64,000 nucleotides of DNA from Paludibacteraceae bacterium (GTDB lineage Bacteria > Bacteroidota > Bacteroidia > Bacteroidales > Paludibacteraceae): NCBI GenBank assembly GCA_017550335.1, contig JAFZPM010000034.1:24970-88969 (forward strand), given 5' to 3'. The notes below the pieces were generated by a model, which did no database searches, was not told the DNA's origin, and saw only the letters and a program-made list of their open reading frames with translations. Position numbers and translations under genes: made by a program. Positions 56,466-64,000 of this stretch are shown piece after piece (positions within the stretch are counted from its first letter, which is position 1; the number at the start of each line of letters is the position of its first letter).

Positions 56466-58787
56466 ATGCAACAAAATGTCATACAATTCAAATGCGATGA
56501 TTTCGAGGTAGTGGTGCGTACAACCAATGATCTGCGGTATTCATGGGAACGTTTTCGCAGTCGAGTAAACACGATAGATGGCACCTCCGCCCAGACCTAT
56601 TGCCGCTACGCATCGAGCCGGGAATGTACCTTGACGTTGTATGATATTGAAAACGGTACGCATGTAGAACAGGAGCCAAACACGGAATGGTGCAACTTGT
56701 GGCCAGTCATGTTCGAAACTAACGCTTACCAGATAAGCATCAAGTTCGATGAAGAAATAAGTGATTTTAAGATATTGCACATCCGCAAAGACGTGACAGA
56801 TTGCTTCTATGCCGATGAGCGGAAATTGGTCGGCAACGTGGATTTTCTGAACAATCCAGGGCTGTTTCGCCTTGAATTCGAGTATAAGAAAGAAGAACAA
56901 TGGCAGAAGGCCTATGTTACATTTGAGGTCTGTTCGCCTAAACTAGACACTCGTCACGACTACAAAAGCATACTTCGTGAGGTCAATGATGAGTATGAGA
57001 ACATCATCTACCGCTATCTTGCCACTACCATGCAACAATTCAGCCGCGGACGTATTCGTAATGATGCCACGTGGATGCAAGCCTTTGAACAAGTGGTGGA
57101 AGATTATCTGAAGAATGTCCGCTTCATTGCCGCCAATCCTAACATCAAGATCCGCACTCACACCCTTTTCCGCCGTGCTGATCATATCAAGCACTGGCAA
57201 CCACAGATGGAGGAACGGTATGCGGAGGCGGAAGCCATGAAACAGCACGAGGAACTTTACTTCGGCTATGAGGAGTATGAAAACAGCATTGATACGCTAG
57301 AAAACCGTTTCGTGAAACATACGCTCACAAGCATGGGTGATAAGTTGAAGACGGTTATCCATAAGGTGCTGAGCAACAGTATTGAAGAGGTTTCGGAAGA
57401 TTATCGCAAAAAGTGGAAGCGTTATCAAGAAGAGATTGTGAAACTACAGAAACATCCGTTCTTCAAATCGGTTGGACGGTTCAGTGGCATGTCCGGTGAA
57501 AGCCTTGTGCTGCAAAATCGGCAGGGTTATCGGCAGATATACAAGGATTGGCTCAAACTGCGCCGTGGCATCGACCTCTACGATGGTGCTAAAAGCATCG
57601 GTACGTTACAAATATGGGAGATTTATGAACTCTGGTGTTTTGTAAAGATGAAACATCTCGTGCGTGATGTGTTGGGCATACGTGTCGACATGCCAGATTA
57701 TGAGGAGCTGATGGATGAACCCAAGGAGACTTTTCTTAATCCATTTACTGATAGCAGTTTAGAACACGTTGTCAAATACCATTATCCCACGCCAGAACCG
57801 GAAGACCATAGCGAGAAAGCCGAGCAACTGCGCATACATGCGGGTGATTGCATCACGCTGCACTATCAGCACACCTTTAATCGTACGGATGGACAGGATA
57901 GTGACAAGATACGTACCGCTACCACCGAGCAACGCCCGGACATTGTCCTAAACATCCGAAAAGCTAGTGGTGATATTATATTGACCTATCTTTATGATGC
58001 CAAATATAGGGTGATAAGCGATGCCCGTCTTGACAAGGATTTTGAGAAAGCAGATATTGAAGAGCACGATCATTTGGGTGGAGACTATCCGCCTTCCGAT
58101 GCCATCAACCAGATGCATCGTTACCGTGATGCCATCTACTATGGTTCAGACCACAACAGATACGCCGCCAAGGAGGTGATTGGAGGTTATATTCTATTCC
58201 CTGGACGTGGAGATGATGAAACATTATCCAAACGGTATTTTAGTCAAAGCATCAAGAGTGTCAACATTGGGGCATTTCCTCTATTGCCAAACATAAATAA
58301 GGAGAAAGAGGGTAGGATTTTACGCCAACATTTAGAAGAGATCTTACTCAAGAAATCTACTGCGATTGAACATATCGAAAAGTCTATTCCGCAACGAGGA
58401 TTGAAATATCAGGCTGAAGAGAAAAATGCTGATGAATTAGTGATTATCGGTTTGACCAGCAAAATGGATTGGTGTATAGCACACAAACTCTATCCGTTAC
58501 CACTTGAAAAGGCATACCAAGATCCTAGGTTCTTCCAGGCCACATATATTGTGGTTCACGACAATAGGAATTCTCGTTTGATGCATATTAATCGAGGGGA
58601 AATAGCTATAAAAAGCAAAAACGATATGCAGGAAATGGGTTATTCCGATCCGTCTAAAGAACAATATCTGTTATTTACGCTTACTAGTCAAGGTGATTAT
58701 ATCAATACATCAATAACACTGGACCGCCTTGGTGCCAAAAAGAAACAAGGAGTGTTCGTGGTAGAAATGAAAGAAGTGATTATTTGA
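56466..58787 (+). CDS. DUF2357 / PD-(D/E)XK (DUF524-type) McrC-like nuclease
   Basis: A 773-residue protein. The N-terminal region to about residue 250 resembles DUF2357 (beta-rich, with the YKSILREVNDEYENIIYRYL segment); a helical coiled middle follows (about 255-330). The nuclease core is at 489-520: RPDIVLNI, then LYDAKYRV, giving the P-D...D-x-K set (Asp492, Asp511, Lys513), with INQMHRYRDAIYY downstream as motif IV. A C-terminal EVE/YTH-like beta domain may follow (WCIAHKLYPL ... FTLTSQGDYINTSI). By analogy with McrC it would cut DNA when driven by the McrB-like ATPase. Confidence 0.82.
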   Translation: MQQNVIQFKCDDFEVVVRTTNDLRYSWERFRSRVNTIDGTSAQTYCRYASSRECTLTLYDIENGTHVEQEPNTEWCNLWPVMFETNAYQISIKFDEEISDFKILHIRKDVTDCFYADERKLVGNVDFLNNPGLFRLEFEYKKEEQWQKAYVTFEVCSPKLDTRHDYKSILREVNDEYENIIYRYLATTMQQFSRGRIRNDATWMQAFEQVVEDYLKNVRFIAANPNIKIRTHTLFRRADHIKHWQPQMEERYAEAEAMKQHEELYFGYEEYENSIDTLENRFVKHTLTSMGDKLKTVIHKVLSNSIEEVSEDYRKKWKRYQEEIVKLQKHPFFKSVGRFSGMSGESLVLQNRQGYRQIYKDWLKLRRGIDLYDGAKSIGTLQIWEIYELWCFVKMKHLVRDVLGIRVDMPDYEELMDEPKETFLNPFTDSSLEHVVKYHYPTPEPEDHSEKAEQLRIHAGDCITLHYQHTFNRTDGQDSDKIRTATTEQRPDIVLNIRKASGDIILTYLYDAKYRVISDARLDKDFEKADIEEHDHLGGDYPPSDAINQMHRYRDAIYYGSDHNRYAAKEVIGGYILFPGRGDDETLSKRYFSQSIKSVNIGAFPLLPNINKEKEGRILRQHLEEILLKKSTAIEHIEKSIPQRGLKYQAEEKNADELVIIGLTSKMDWCIAHKLYPLPLEKAYQDPRFFQATYIVVHDNRNSRLMHINRGEIAIKSKNDMQEMGYSDPSKEQYLLFTLTSQGDYINTSITLDRLGAKKKQGVFVVEMKEVII

Positions 58788-58991
58788 TTTTATTGGTTTT
58801 CAACGACTTAAAAAATGCGTTTCCCTGTAAAGAGTTGGATGTTTTAGGGCGATATATTTGTTTGCGGGATTATGGAGGAAGGTTTGTGGAGAATGAAAAA
58901 GTCGTCCCTGTTTCTTGACTTAATATTTTTGGTTGAGGCGACGCTGGGTCAATGTCTATGCGATATTTCCGTGATTTTTGTAATGTTTTAT

Positions 58992-59023
58992 TTTGTATAT
59001 TCTATGTTTTTAACTTACTTTTG
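58992..59023 (+). promoter_or_regulatory. Promoter of sdhCAB
   Basis: TTTG (58992-58995), 20 bp, TACTTTTG (59016-59023), 57 bp before the sdhC ATG. The 293-bp gap before it (58788-59080) holds no other feature. Confidence 0.7.
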
Positions 59024-59080
59024 CCTGAATTAACGACAATTTACAATAACAAAAATAACTAATTAAAAATTCAAAAACTT

Positions 59081-59755
59081 ATGTGGCTAATTGATTCATC
59101 AATCGGGAGAAAGTTGATTATGAGTATCACGGGACTTTTTCTCATTCTGTTTCTTATTTTTCACATGTCGATGAATGTGGTCGCCATTTTTTCAGGCGAG
59201 TCATATAATAAGATATGTGAGTTTTTAGGTGCGAATTGGTACGCTTTGGTTGGTACGGCTGTGCTAGCTGGAGGTTTTGTTTTGCACATCATCTTCGCGA
59301 CGATTCTTACGTTGCGTAACCAAAAAGCTCGTGGAGCGCAGGCGTATGCATATCAGCAGGATCAGCCAGGCAAAGTTGAGTGGGCATCAAAAAACATGCT
59401 CGTGTTGGGACTCATTGTCCTGGTTGGTTTGTGTGTTCACTTGACTCACTTCTGGGCTAAGATGCAATTGCCTGAGATCATGGGTGCGGAAGAGGAGTAT
59501 GCTGGACAATTCGCAGATGGTGCCGCTTTGATTAAGTTGACATTTTCTAACTGGAAAATTTGTGTAGTTTACATTGTATGGTTTATTGCCATCTGGTTCC
59601 ATTTGACACATGGATTCTGGAGTTCATTCCAAACGATGGGTCTGAACGGAAAGACATGGTTCCCTCGTCTGAAATGTATCGCTAACATCGTATCCACTTT
59701 GATTTTCTTAGGCTTTGCCGCAGTAGTGGTAGCGGGATACCTTCAAAATCTTTAA
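59081..59755 (+). CDS. sdhC: Succinate dehydrogenase / fumarate reductase cytochrome b subunit
   Basis: A 224-residue membrane protein with five transmembrane helices typical of the di-heme B-type (single-subunit anchor) complex. MWLIDSSIGRKLIMSITGLFLILFLIFHMSMN contains the S...G-R-K start and the first haem-ligand His in FHMSMN. Other conserved His residues are LHIIFA, CVHLTHFW and IWFHLTHGFWS. It anchors SdhAB to the inner membrane and passes electrons between menaquinone and the flavoprotein; in Bacteroidales the complex works mainly as a fumarate reductase. Confidence 0.93.
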   Translation: MWLIDSSIGRKLIMSITGLFLILFLIFHMSMNVVAIFSGESYNKICEFLGANWYALVGTAVLAGGFVLHIIFATILTLRNQKARGAQAYAYQQDQPGKVEWASKNMLVLGLIVLVGLCVHLTHFWAKMQLPEIMGAEEEYAGQFADGAALIKLTFSNWKICVVYIVWFIAIWFHLTHGFWSSFQTMGLNGKTWFPRLKCIANIVSTLIFLGFAAVVVAGYLQNL

Positions 59756-59785
59756 TAAGTAATAAAAGAAATAAGATATATAATT

Positions 59786-61768
59786 ATGGCTGAAATAAAT
59801 TCAAGAATTCCAGAAGGTCCAGTAGCAGAAAAGTGGACCAATTATAAGGCACATCAGAAGCTTGTGAATCCTGCCAACAAACGTAAATTGGATGTGATTG
59901 TTGTAGGAACCGGATTGGCTGGCGCATCTGCGGCATCCACTTTGGCTGAGATGGGATTCCATGTGCTTAATTTTTGTATTCAAGATTCTCCACGTCGTGC
60001 CCACTCAATTGCGGCACAGGGTGGTATCAATGCTGCGAAGAACTATCAGAACGATGGCGACTCCGTATATCGTTTGTTCTATGATACAGTGAAGGGTGGT
60101 GACTACCGTGCACGTGAGGCCAACGTATATCGTTTGGCTGAGGTATCCGCTAACATCATCGACCAATGTGTGGCACAAGGTGTTCCTTTCGCCCGTGATT
60201 ACGGAGGTCTTTTGGCGAACCGTTCATTCGGTGGTGCGCAGGTAAGCCGTACCTTCTATGCGAAGGGTCAGACCGGACAACAATTGTTGTTGGGCGCATA
60301 TTCTTCATTGAACCGTCAAATCAAAGCGGGTAAGGTAGATAGCTACAACCGTTATGAGATGCATGACATCGTGATGGTGGACGGCCGTGCGCGCGGTATC
60401 ATCGCGAAGAACTTGGTGACTGGTAAATTCGAGCGTTTCTCCGCACACGCAGTTGTATTGGCAACTGGTGGTTACGGAAACACTTACTTCTTGTCTACCA
60501 ACGCAATGGGATGTAACTGTTCAGCAGCCATCGCCGCTTACCGTAAGGGAGCTTACATGGCCAACCCATCCTACGTTCAGATCCACCCTACTTGTATCCC
60601 GGTTCACGGTGACAAGCAGTCTAAATTGACTTTGATGTCAGAGTCATTGCGTAATGATGGACGTATCTGGGTACCAAAAGATATCGAGGACGCTAAGAAG
60701 TTGCAGCGCGGAGAGATCAAGGGTTCAGATATCCCTGAGGAGAAGCGCGACTACTATTTGGAGCGTCGTTACCCAGCGTTCGGTAACTTGGTGCCTCGTG
60801 ACGTGGCATCCCGTGCCGCTAAGGAGCGTTGCGACCACGGATTCGGTGTGAACAACACTGGTTTGGCTGTGTTCTTGGATTTCTCCGAGGCCATCAACCG
60901 TTTGGGCATCGACGTCGTTCGCCAGCGTTATGGTAACTTGTTCGATATGTACGAGGAGATCACGGACGTTAATCCAGGCGAGTTCGCCAACGAAATCAAC
61001 GGTGTGAAATATTACAATCCGATGATGATCTTCCCTGCTATCCACTACACGATGGGTGGTCTTTGGGTAGATTACGAGTTGCAGACATCCGTTCCAGGAT
61101 TGTTCGCCATCGGAGAGTGCAACTTCTCTGACCACGGTGCCAACCGTTTGGGAGCATCTGCGTTGATGCAAGGTTTGGCAGACGGATACTTCGTATTGCC
61201 ATACACTATCCAGAACTACTTGTCAGACCAAAAGATTTGGCCTAAGGTCTCTACCGATGTAAAGGAATTCGACGAGGTAGAGAAATCCTGCAAGGCTGAT
61301 ATGGATAAGCTCATGAACATCAAGGGTAAACGCTCTGTGGATTCCATCCACAAGGAGTTGGGCCATATCATGTGGGAATATGTTGGTATGGGACGTACGA
61401 AAGAGAGCTTGGAGACAGCGCTCAAGAAGTTGAAGGATTTGCGTAAGGAGTTTGAGACGAACTTGTTCGTTCCTGGAACTGTTGAGGAGCCGATGAACAT
61501 CGAGCTTGACAAAGCATTCCACTTGAGAGACTTCATCACGATGGGTGAGTTGATCGCCCGTGACGCTTTGAGCCGTAACGAGAGTTGTGGTGGACACTTC
61601 CGCGAGGAGTACCAGACGGAAGAGGGAGAGGCAAAACGTGATGATGAGAACTACTTCTACGTAGGTTGCTGGAACTACCAGGGTGACGATACTAAGGAAC
61701 CTGAATTGATCAAGGAACCTCTCACTTACGAGGCTATCAAGGTTCAAACTCGTAATTATAAATCTTAA
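59786..61768 (+). CDS. sdhA: Succinate dehydrogenase / fumarate reductase flavoprotein subunit
   Basis: A 660-residue FAD enzyme. [21 protein letters not shown] is the FAD-binding motif, [25 protein letters not shown] contains the His that binds FAD covalently in this family, and [29 protein letters not shown] and [34 protein letters not shown] are substrate- and FAD-contacting blocks. The codon use is highly biased (CGT for Arg, GGT for Gly), pointing to strong expression. It follows sdhC by 30 bp. It reduces fumarate to succinate as the terminal step of anaerobic respiration or runs in reverse. Confidence 0.97.
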   Translation: MAEINSRIPEGPVAEKWTNYKAHQKLVNPANKRKLDVIVVGTGLAGASAASTLAEMGFHVLNFCIQDSPRRAHSIAAQGGINAAKNYQNDGDSVYRLFYDTVKGGDYRAREANVYRLAEVSANIIDQCVAQGVPFARDYGGLLANRSFGGAQVSRTFYAKGQTGQQLLLGAYSSLNRQIKAGKVDSYNRYEMHDIVMVDGRARGIIAKNLVTGKFERFSAHAVVLATGGYGNTYFLSTNAMGCNCSAAIAAYRKGAYMANPSYVQIHPTCIPVHGDKQSKLTLMSESLRNDGRIWVPKDIEDAKKLQRGEIKGSDIPEEKRDYYLERRYPAFGNLVPRDVASRAAKERCDHGFGVNNTGLAVFLDFSEAINRLGIDVVRQRYGNLFDMYEEITDVNPGEFANEINGVKYYNPMMIFPAIHYTMGGLWVDYELQTSVPGLFAIGECNFSDHGANRLGASALMQGLADGYFVLPYTIQNYLSDQKIWPKVSTDVKEFDEVEKSCKADMDKLMNIKGKRSVDSIHKELGHIMWEYVGMGRTKESLETALKKLKDLRKEFETNLFVPGTVEEPMNIELDKAFHLRDFITMGELIARDALSRNESCGGHFREEYQTEEGEAKRDDENYFYVGCWNYQGDDTKEPELIKEPLTYEAIKVQTRNYKS

Positions 61769-61789
61769 TCAACTTAAACAGACAAAACA

Positions 61790-62551
61790 ATGGCATTAGA
61801 TAATATAATGAAAGTCAACTTGAAGGTTTGGCGTCAGGCCGGCCCGAAAGAAAAAGGTGAGTTCGTTACATATAACGACGTAGAGACTACACCTGATACT
61901 TCGTTTTTGGAGACATTGGATATCTTGAACGAGACACTGGTTGAGAAGGGTGAGGAGCCTATCGTATTCGACCATGACTGTCGTGAGGGTATCTGCGGTA
62001 TGTGTTCTTTGTTCATCAATGGACATCCGCACGGACCTGCTACAGGCGCTACCACTTGTCAGCTCTACATGCGTCGTTTCAAGGATGGTGAGACAATCAC
62101 CGTTGAGCCTTGGCGTTCAGCCGCATTCCCTGTTATCAAGGACTTGATGGTGAACCGTAACGCATTCGACCAGATCCAACAGGCAGGAGGTTACGTTTCC
62201 TTCAACTGTGGTGGAGCACAAGACGCTAACGCAATTCCTATCTCTAAGTTGGATGCGGATGAGGCAATGGACTCTGCTACTTGCATCGGTTGTGGAGCAT
62301 GCGTCGCAGCATGTAAGAATGGTTCCGCGATGTTGTTCGTTTCCGCTAAGGTATCACAGTTCGCTTTGCTTCCACAAGGACGTGTTGAGGCAGTTCAGCG
62401 TGTGAAGGCGATGGTGGCTAAGATGGATGAGCTTGGCTTCGGTAACTGCACGAATACCCGTGCGTGTGAGGCTGAGTGTCCTAAGAAGATCTCCATCAGC
62501 AATATCGCTCGTATGAACCGTGAGTTCTTGTGCGCTAAGTTTAAGGATTAA
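61790..62551 (+). CDS. sdhB: Succinate dehydrogenase / fumarate reductase iron-sulphur subunit
   Basis: A 253-residue protein with the ferredoxin-type [2Fe-2S] site ([20 protein letters not shown], then TTCQLYM), the [4Fe-4S]/[3Fe-4S] motifs [14 protein letters not shown] and [14 protein letters not shown]. These carry electrons between SdhA's FAD and the haem anchor. It starts 21 bp after sdhA and ends the operon; a strong terminator follows 20 bp later. Confidence 0.97.
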   Translation: MALDNIMKVNLKVWRQAGPKEKGEFVTYNDVETTPDTSFLETLDILNETLVEKGEEPIVFDHDCREGICGMCSLFINGHPHGPATGATTCQLYMRRFKDGETITVEPWRSAAFPVIKDLMVNRNAFDQIQQAGGYVSFNCGGAQDANAIPISKLDADEAMDSATCIGCGACVAACKNGSAMLFVSAKVSQFALLPQGRVEAVQRVKAMVAKMDELGFGNCTNTRACEAECPKKISISNIARMNREFLCAKFKD

Positions 62552-62571
62552 TATTTAGTCCATATAATCGT

Positions 62572-62603
62572 AAAGCCCGTCAAGTTACTTGGCGGGCTTT
62601 TTT
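62572..62603 (+). terminator. Terminator of sdhCAB
   Basis: AAAGCCCGTCAAG (62572-62584) pairs with CTTGGCGGGCTTT (62588-62600), a 13-bp stem with one wobble and a 3-nt loop, then T's. Confidence 0.92.
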
Positions 62604-62617
62604 GTCTCTTCATGTTA

Positions 62618-62741
62618 ATATTTACTATTTAACCATTTACCATTTACTATTTATTAGCGATATACATGTTTTGAATGGTTTGCGAATTATTTTATATTTG
62701 TATTATGTCCAACTAAAATGTACGTGTCATGTTCAAAGGGA
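62618..62741 (+). repeat. Direct repeat, copy 1 (promoter and start of OmpA-like gene 1)
   Basis: A 124-bp stretch repeated at 63877-64000 with no gaps and only about six mismatches. It covers an (ATTTAC/ATTTAT)-rich tract, the promoter and the first codons of both OmpA-like genes. The window edge cuts copy 2, so the repeat may be longer. Confidence 0.9.
62670..62700 (+). promoter_or_regulatory. Promoter of OmpA-like gene 1
   Basis: TTTG (62670-62673), 19 bp, TATATTTG (62693-62700), 28 bp before the ATG: exact consensus, and identical in the second copy. Confidence 0.75.
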
Positions 62742-63856
62742 AGAAGACATGCGAGGTATTGCGAGCGGTTCGGAAGCGGGTTGCCGATCTGAACGGTATC
62801 CAGTATGTGCCTGTGGAGTGTACCCATGAGGGAGACTGCATAGGGACGTGTCCGGCTTGCGAGCGGGAGCGTCAGTACGTGGAGGAGCAGTTGTCGTTAC
62901 GTGCGATGGCAGGGCACACGCTGAAGGTGGTCGGTGTGGCGGCCGGTCTGACTTCCATGCTTTCCGGACAGGAGGTGCAGGCGCAGGAGATGATGCAGGA
63001 GAAGGACACGGTACAGAAAAGATTCGAGTGGGATTGTCATAGTTTTGATTATTTTGGTCGTGGACCTAAACCTGAGGATATGGTTCAATGGGAAGAGATG
63101 GCAGCATTTATTTCAAGGTTTCCGGAAGACACTTTTCTTGTGGTTGGGCATACCGATGAGCGAGGGAGTGAGAAGTTTAGATTAAAGTTATCAGAAGAAA
63201 AAGCTAAATATTTCCGTCAACTTCTTGTGGAGAGGGGAGCAGATCCTCAGCGAATAAAATCAATAGGAGCGGGTTCAACGGAATGTGTCAAACCCAATGC
63301 GCAAACTGAGCCTGAACATGAACAGAATAGGCGGACAACGTTGGAGTTCTATACGCCGGAGAGGGAGAAAGAGATAAGGGAGGAAACTGTGATTTTGCCG
63401 AAATTCGAGTGGAACAGTTATTGTTTTGATTTTGGTGGTCTTGGACCTAAACCAGAGGATATGGTTCAGTGGGATGAGATGGCGACGTTTATCTCGAAGT
63501 TTCCGGAGGACACGTTTTTGGTGGTAGGACATACTGACGAACGAGGGAGTAAAGCGTATAATCTAAGGATATCAGAAGCCAGAGCCAAATTTCTCCATAA
63601 ACTTCTTGTGGAGAGGGGAGTGGATTCTCTACGAATAAAATCTATTGGAGCGGGTCCAACGGAATGTGTCAAACCTAATGCGCAAACCGAGGCTGAACAT
63701 GAACAAAACAGGCGAGTGACGTTGGAGTTCTATACGCCGGAGAGGGTAGAGGCGATAAAGAGAAAAATTGAACCTAGTACACCGCTGGAGGGGGTAAAAC
63801 CGATAAAGGGGAAATATGAACGTAAAAAGTTCATTCGTAAGAAAAGGAAGAGATAG
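62729..63856 (+). CDS. Double OmpA-domain protein with cysteine-rich N-terminus
   Basis: A 375-residue protein. The N-terminus (1-50) has a Cys8 and a cluster at 31, 37, 41 and 44 (CTHEGDCIGTCPAC), which I recognise as a recurring Bacteroidales N-terminal module that could bind a metal; a hydrophobic segment at 63-79 (HTLKVVGVAAGLTSMLSG) follows, then two OmpA-like peptidoglycan-binding domains at about 99-208 and 226-336. The domains share a 127-residue period with FPEDTFLVVGHTDERGS, RIKSIGAG and ECVKPNAQT. A Lys/Arg-rich tail ends the protein. There is no typical signal peptide; the hydrophobic segment may anchor it so that the OmpA domains hold the cell wall. Confidence 0.8.
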   Translation: MFKGKKTCEVLRAVRKRVADLNGIQYVPVECTHEGDCIGTCPACERERQYVEEQLSLRAMAGHTLKVVGVAAGLTSMLSGQEVQAQEMMQEKDTVQKRFEWDCHSFDYFGRGPKPEDMVQWEEMAAFISRFPEDTFLVVGHTDERGSEKFRLKLSEEKAKYFRQLLVERGADPQRIKSIGAGSTECVKPNAQTEPEHEQNRRTTLEFYTPEREKEIREETVILPKFEWNSYCFDFGGLGPKPEDMVQWDEMATFISKFPEDTFLVVGHTDERGSKAYNLRISEARAKFLHKLLVERGVDSLRIKSIGAGPTECVKPNAQTEAEHEQNRRVTLEFYTPERVEAIKRKIEPSTPLEGVKPIKGKYERKKFIRKKRKR

Positions 63857-63928
63857 GGAATGATTTACCATATTGGATATTTACTATTTAACTATTTACA
63901 ATTTACTATTTGTTAGCGATATACATGT

Positions 63929-63959
63929 TTTGAATGGTTTGCGAATTATTTTATATTTG
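63929..63959 (+). promoter_or_regulatory. Promoter of OmpA-like gene 2
   Basis: TTTG (63929-63932), 19 bp, TATATTTG (63952-63959): the same as the first copy. Confidence 0.7.
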
Positions 63960-63987
63960 TATTATGTCCAACTAAATTGTTTGTGTC

Positions 63988-64000
63988 ATGTTCAAAGGGA
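63988..64000 (+). CDS. Start of a second OmpA-like/Cys-rich family gene (partial)
   Basis: Only the first four codons (MFKG) are inside the window; they equal those of the preceding gene and the upstream 111 bp are nearly identical. It is most likely a tandem paralogue, but its length and whether it is intact cannot be judged. Confidence 0.6.

Larger units (their letters stand above)
63877..64000 (+). repeat. Direct repeat, copy 2 (cut by window edge)
   Basis: Matches 62618-62741 at an offset of exactly 1259 bp, about 95% identical. It ends inside the first codons of the next gene. Confidence 0.9.

Noticed and set aside
52333..58787. Reading the island as a classical type IV McrBC system
   Set aside because: Type IV systems have no cognate methylase, whereas a D12 methylase is directly coupled to the motor here. 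A protective or targeting methylase fits better, though not proven.
62618..62660. CRISPR-like short repeats (TTTACTATTTAACCATTTACC)
   Set aside because: They are a degenerate 6-7 bp A/T simple repeat without spacers or nearby cas genes.

Overview
The window is chromosomal DNA from a member of the Bacteroidales; the genus cannot be fixed from the sequence alone. The signs are: Bacteroidetes-type promoters (TTTG, about 19-20 bp, TAnnTTTG) in front of many genes and the tRNA; no strong Shine-Dalgarno sequences; a DUF2723 membrane glycosyltransferase; DUF6242-like and other short-signal lipoproteins; a type IX secretion (T9SS) C-terminal signal on a rhamnogalacturonan lyase; and a three-gene sdhCAB operon. 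One tRNA gene (Phe, GAA) is present; there is no rRNA and no CRISPR array.

Layout. 0-10.4 kb: a mostly minus-strand housekeeping block (PfkB-type kinase end, DUF6242-like lipoprotein, YqaA-like membrane protein, DUF6427-like membrane protein, purD, polysaccharide deacetylase, DUF2723 glycosyltransferase, glnS). 10.7-17.5 kb: a secreted protein, a PL11 rhamnogalacturonan lyase with T9SS tail, an N-acetyl-sugar amidotransferase-like ATPase, two small lipoproteins and a YgjP-type metallopeptidase. 17.6 kb: tRNA-Phe. 18.0-22.3 kb: an operon of a CHASE2 membrane protein, an exported WG-repeat/caspase protein and a secreted FecR-like/DUF4384 protein. 22.5-35.1 kb: a surface-polysaccharide cluster (GT32, GT4, SDR epimerase, phosphoethanolamine transferase, GT2, O-antigen ligase, EpsG-like polymerase, flippase, serine-acetyltransferase-like protein, acyltransferase 3). 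35.1-51.2 kb: core genome maintenance (AddA-like helicase-nuclease, mnmG-uvrC-dtd-U32-dusB operon, polA, ispB-like, deoC-mazG-nadA).

Two parS (ParB-binding) palindromes lie at 44.05 and 45.12 kb. Plus-strand GC skew is C-rich everywhere I sampled left of about 51 kb, even inside plus-strand genes, and strongly G-rich right of about 53.8 kb. The AT-rich 1.1-kb gap at 51.2-52.3 kb sits at that switch and carries DnaA-box-like sequences, so I propose it as the chromosomal origin.

Just to the right (52.3-58.8 kb) is a restriction-like island: a D12-class adenine methyltransferase, a McrB-like AAA+ motor, an independently promoted AAA_14/DUF4143 ATPase with three 33-bp-spaced operator-like repeats, and a DUF2357/PD-(D/E)XK McrC-like nuclease. 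The methylase and the first ~205 codons of the motor are about 30% GC while the rest is about 45%, as if the recognition half of the system had been swapped as a cassette. The window ends with sdhCAB (fumarate/succinate respiration) and the first members of a tandemly duplicated family of OmpA-domain proteins with a cysteine-rich N-terminus.
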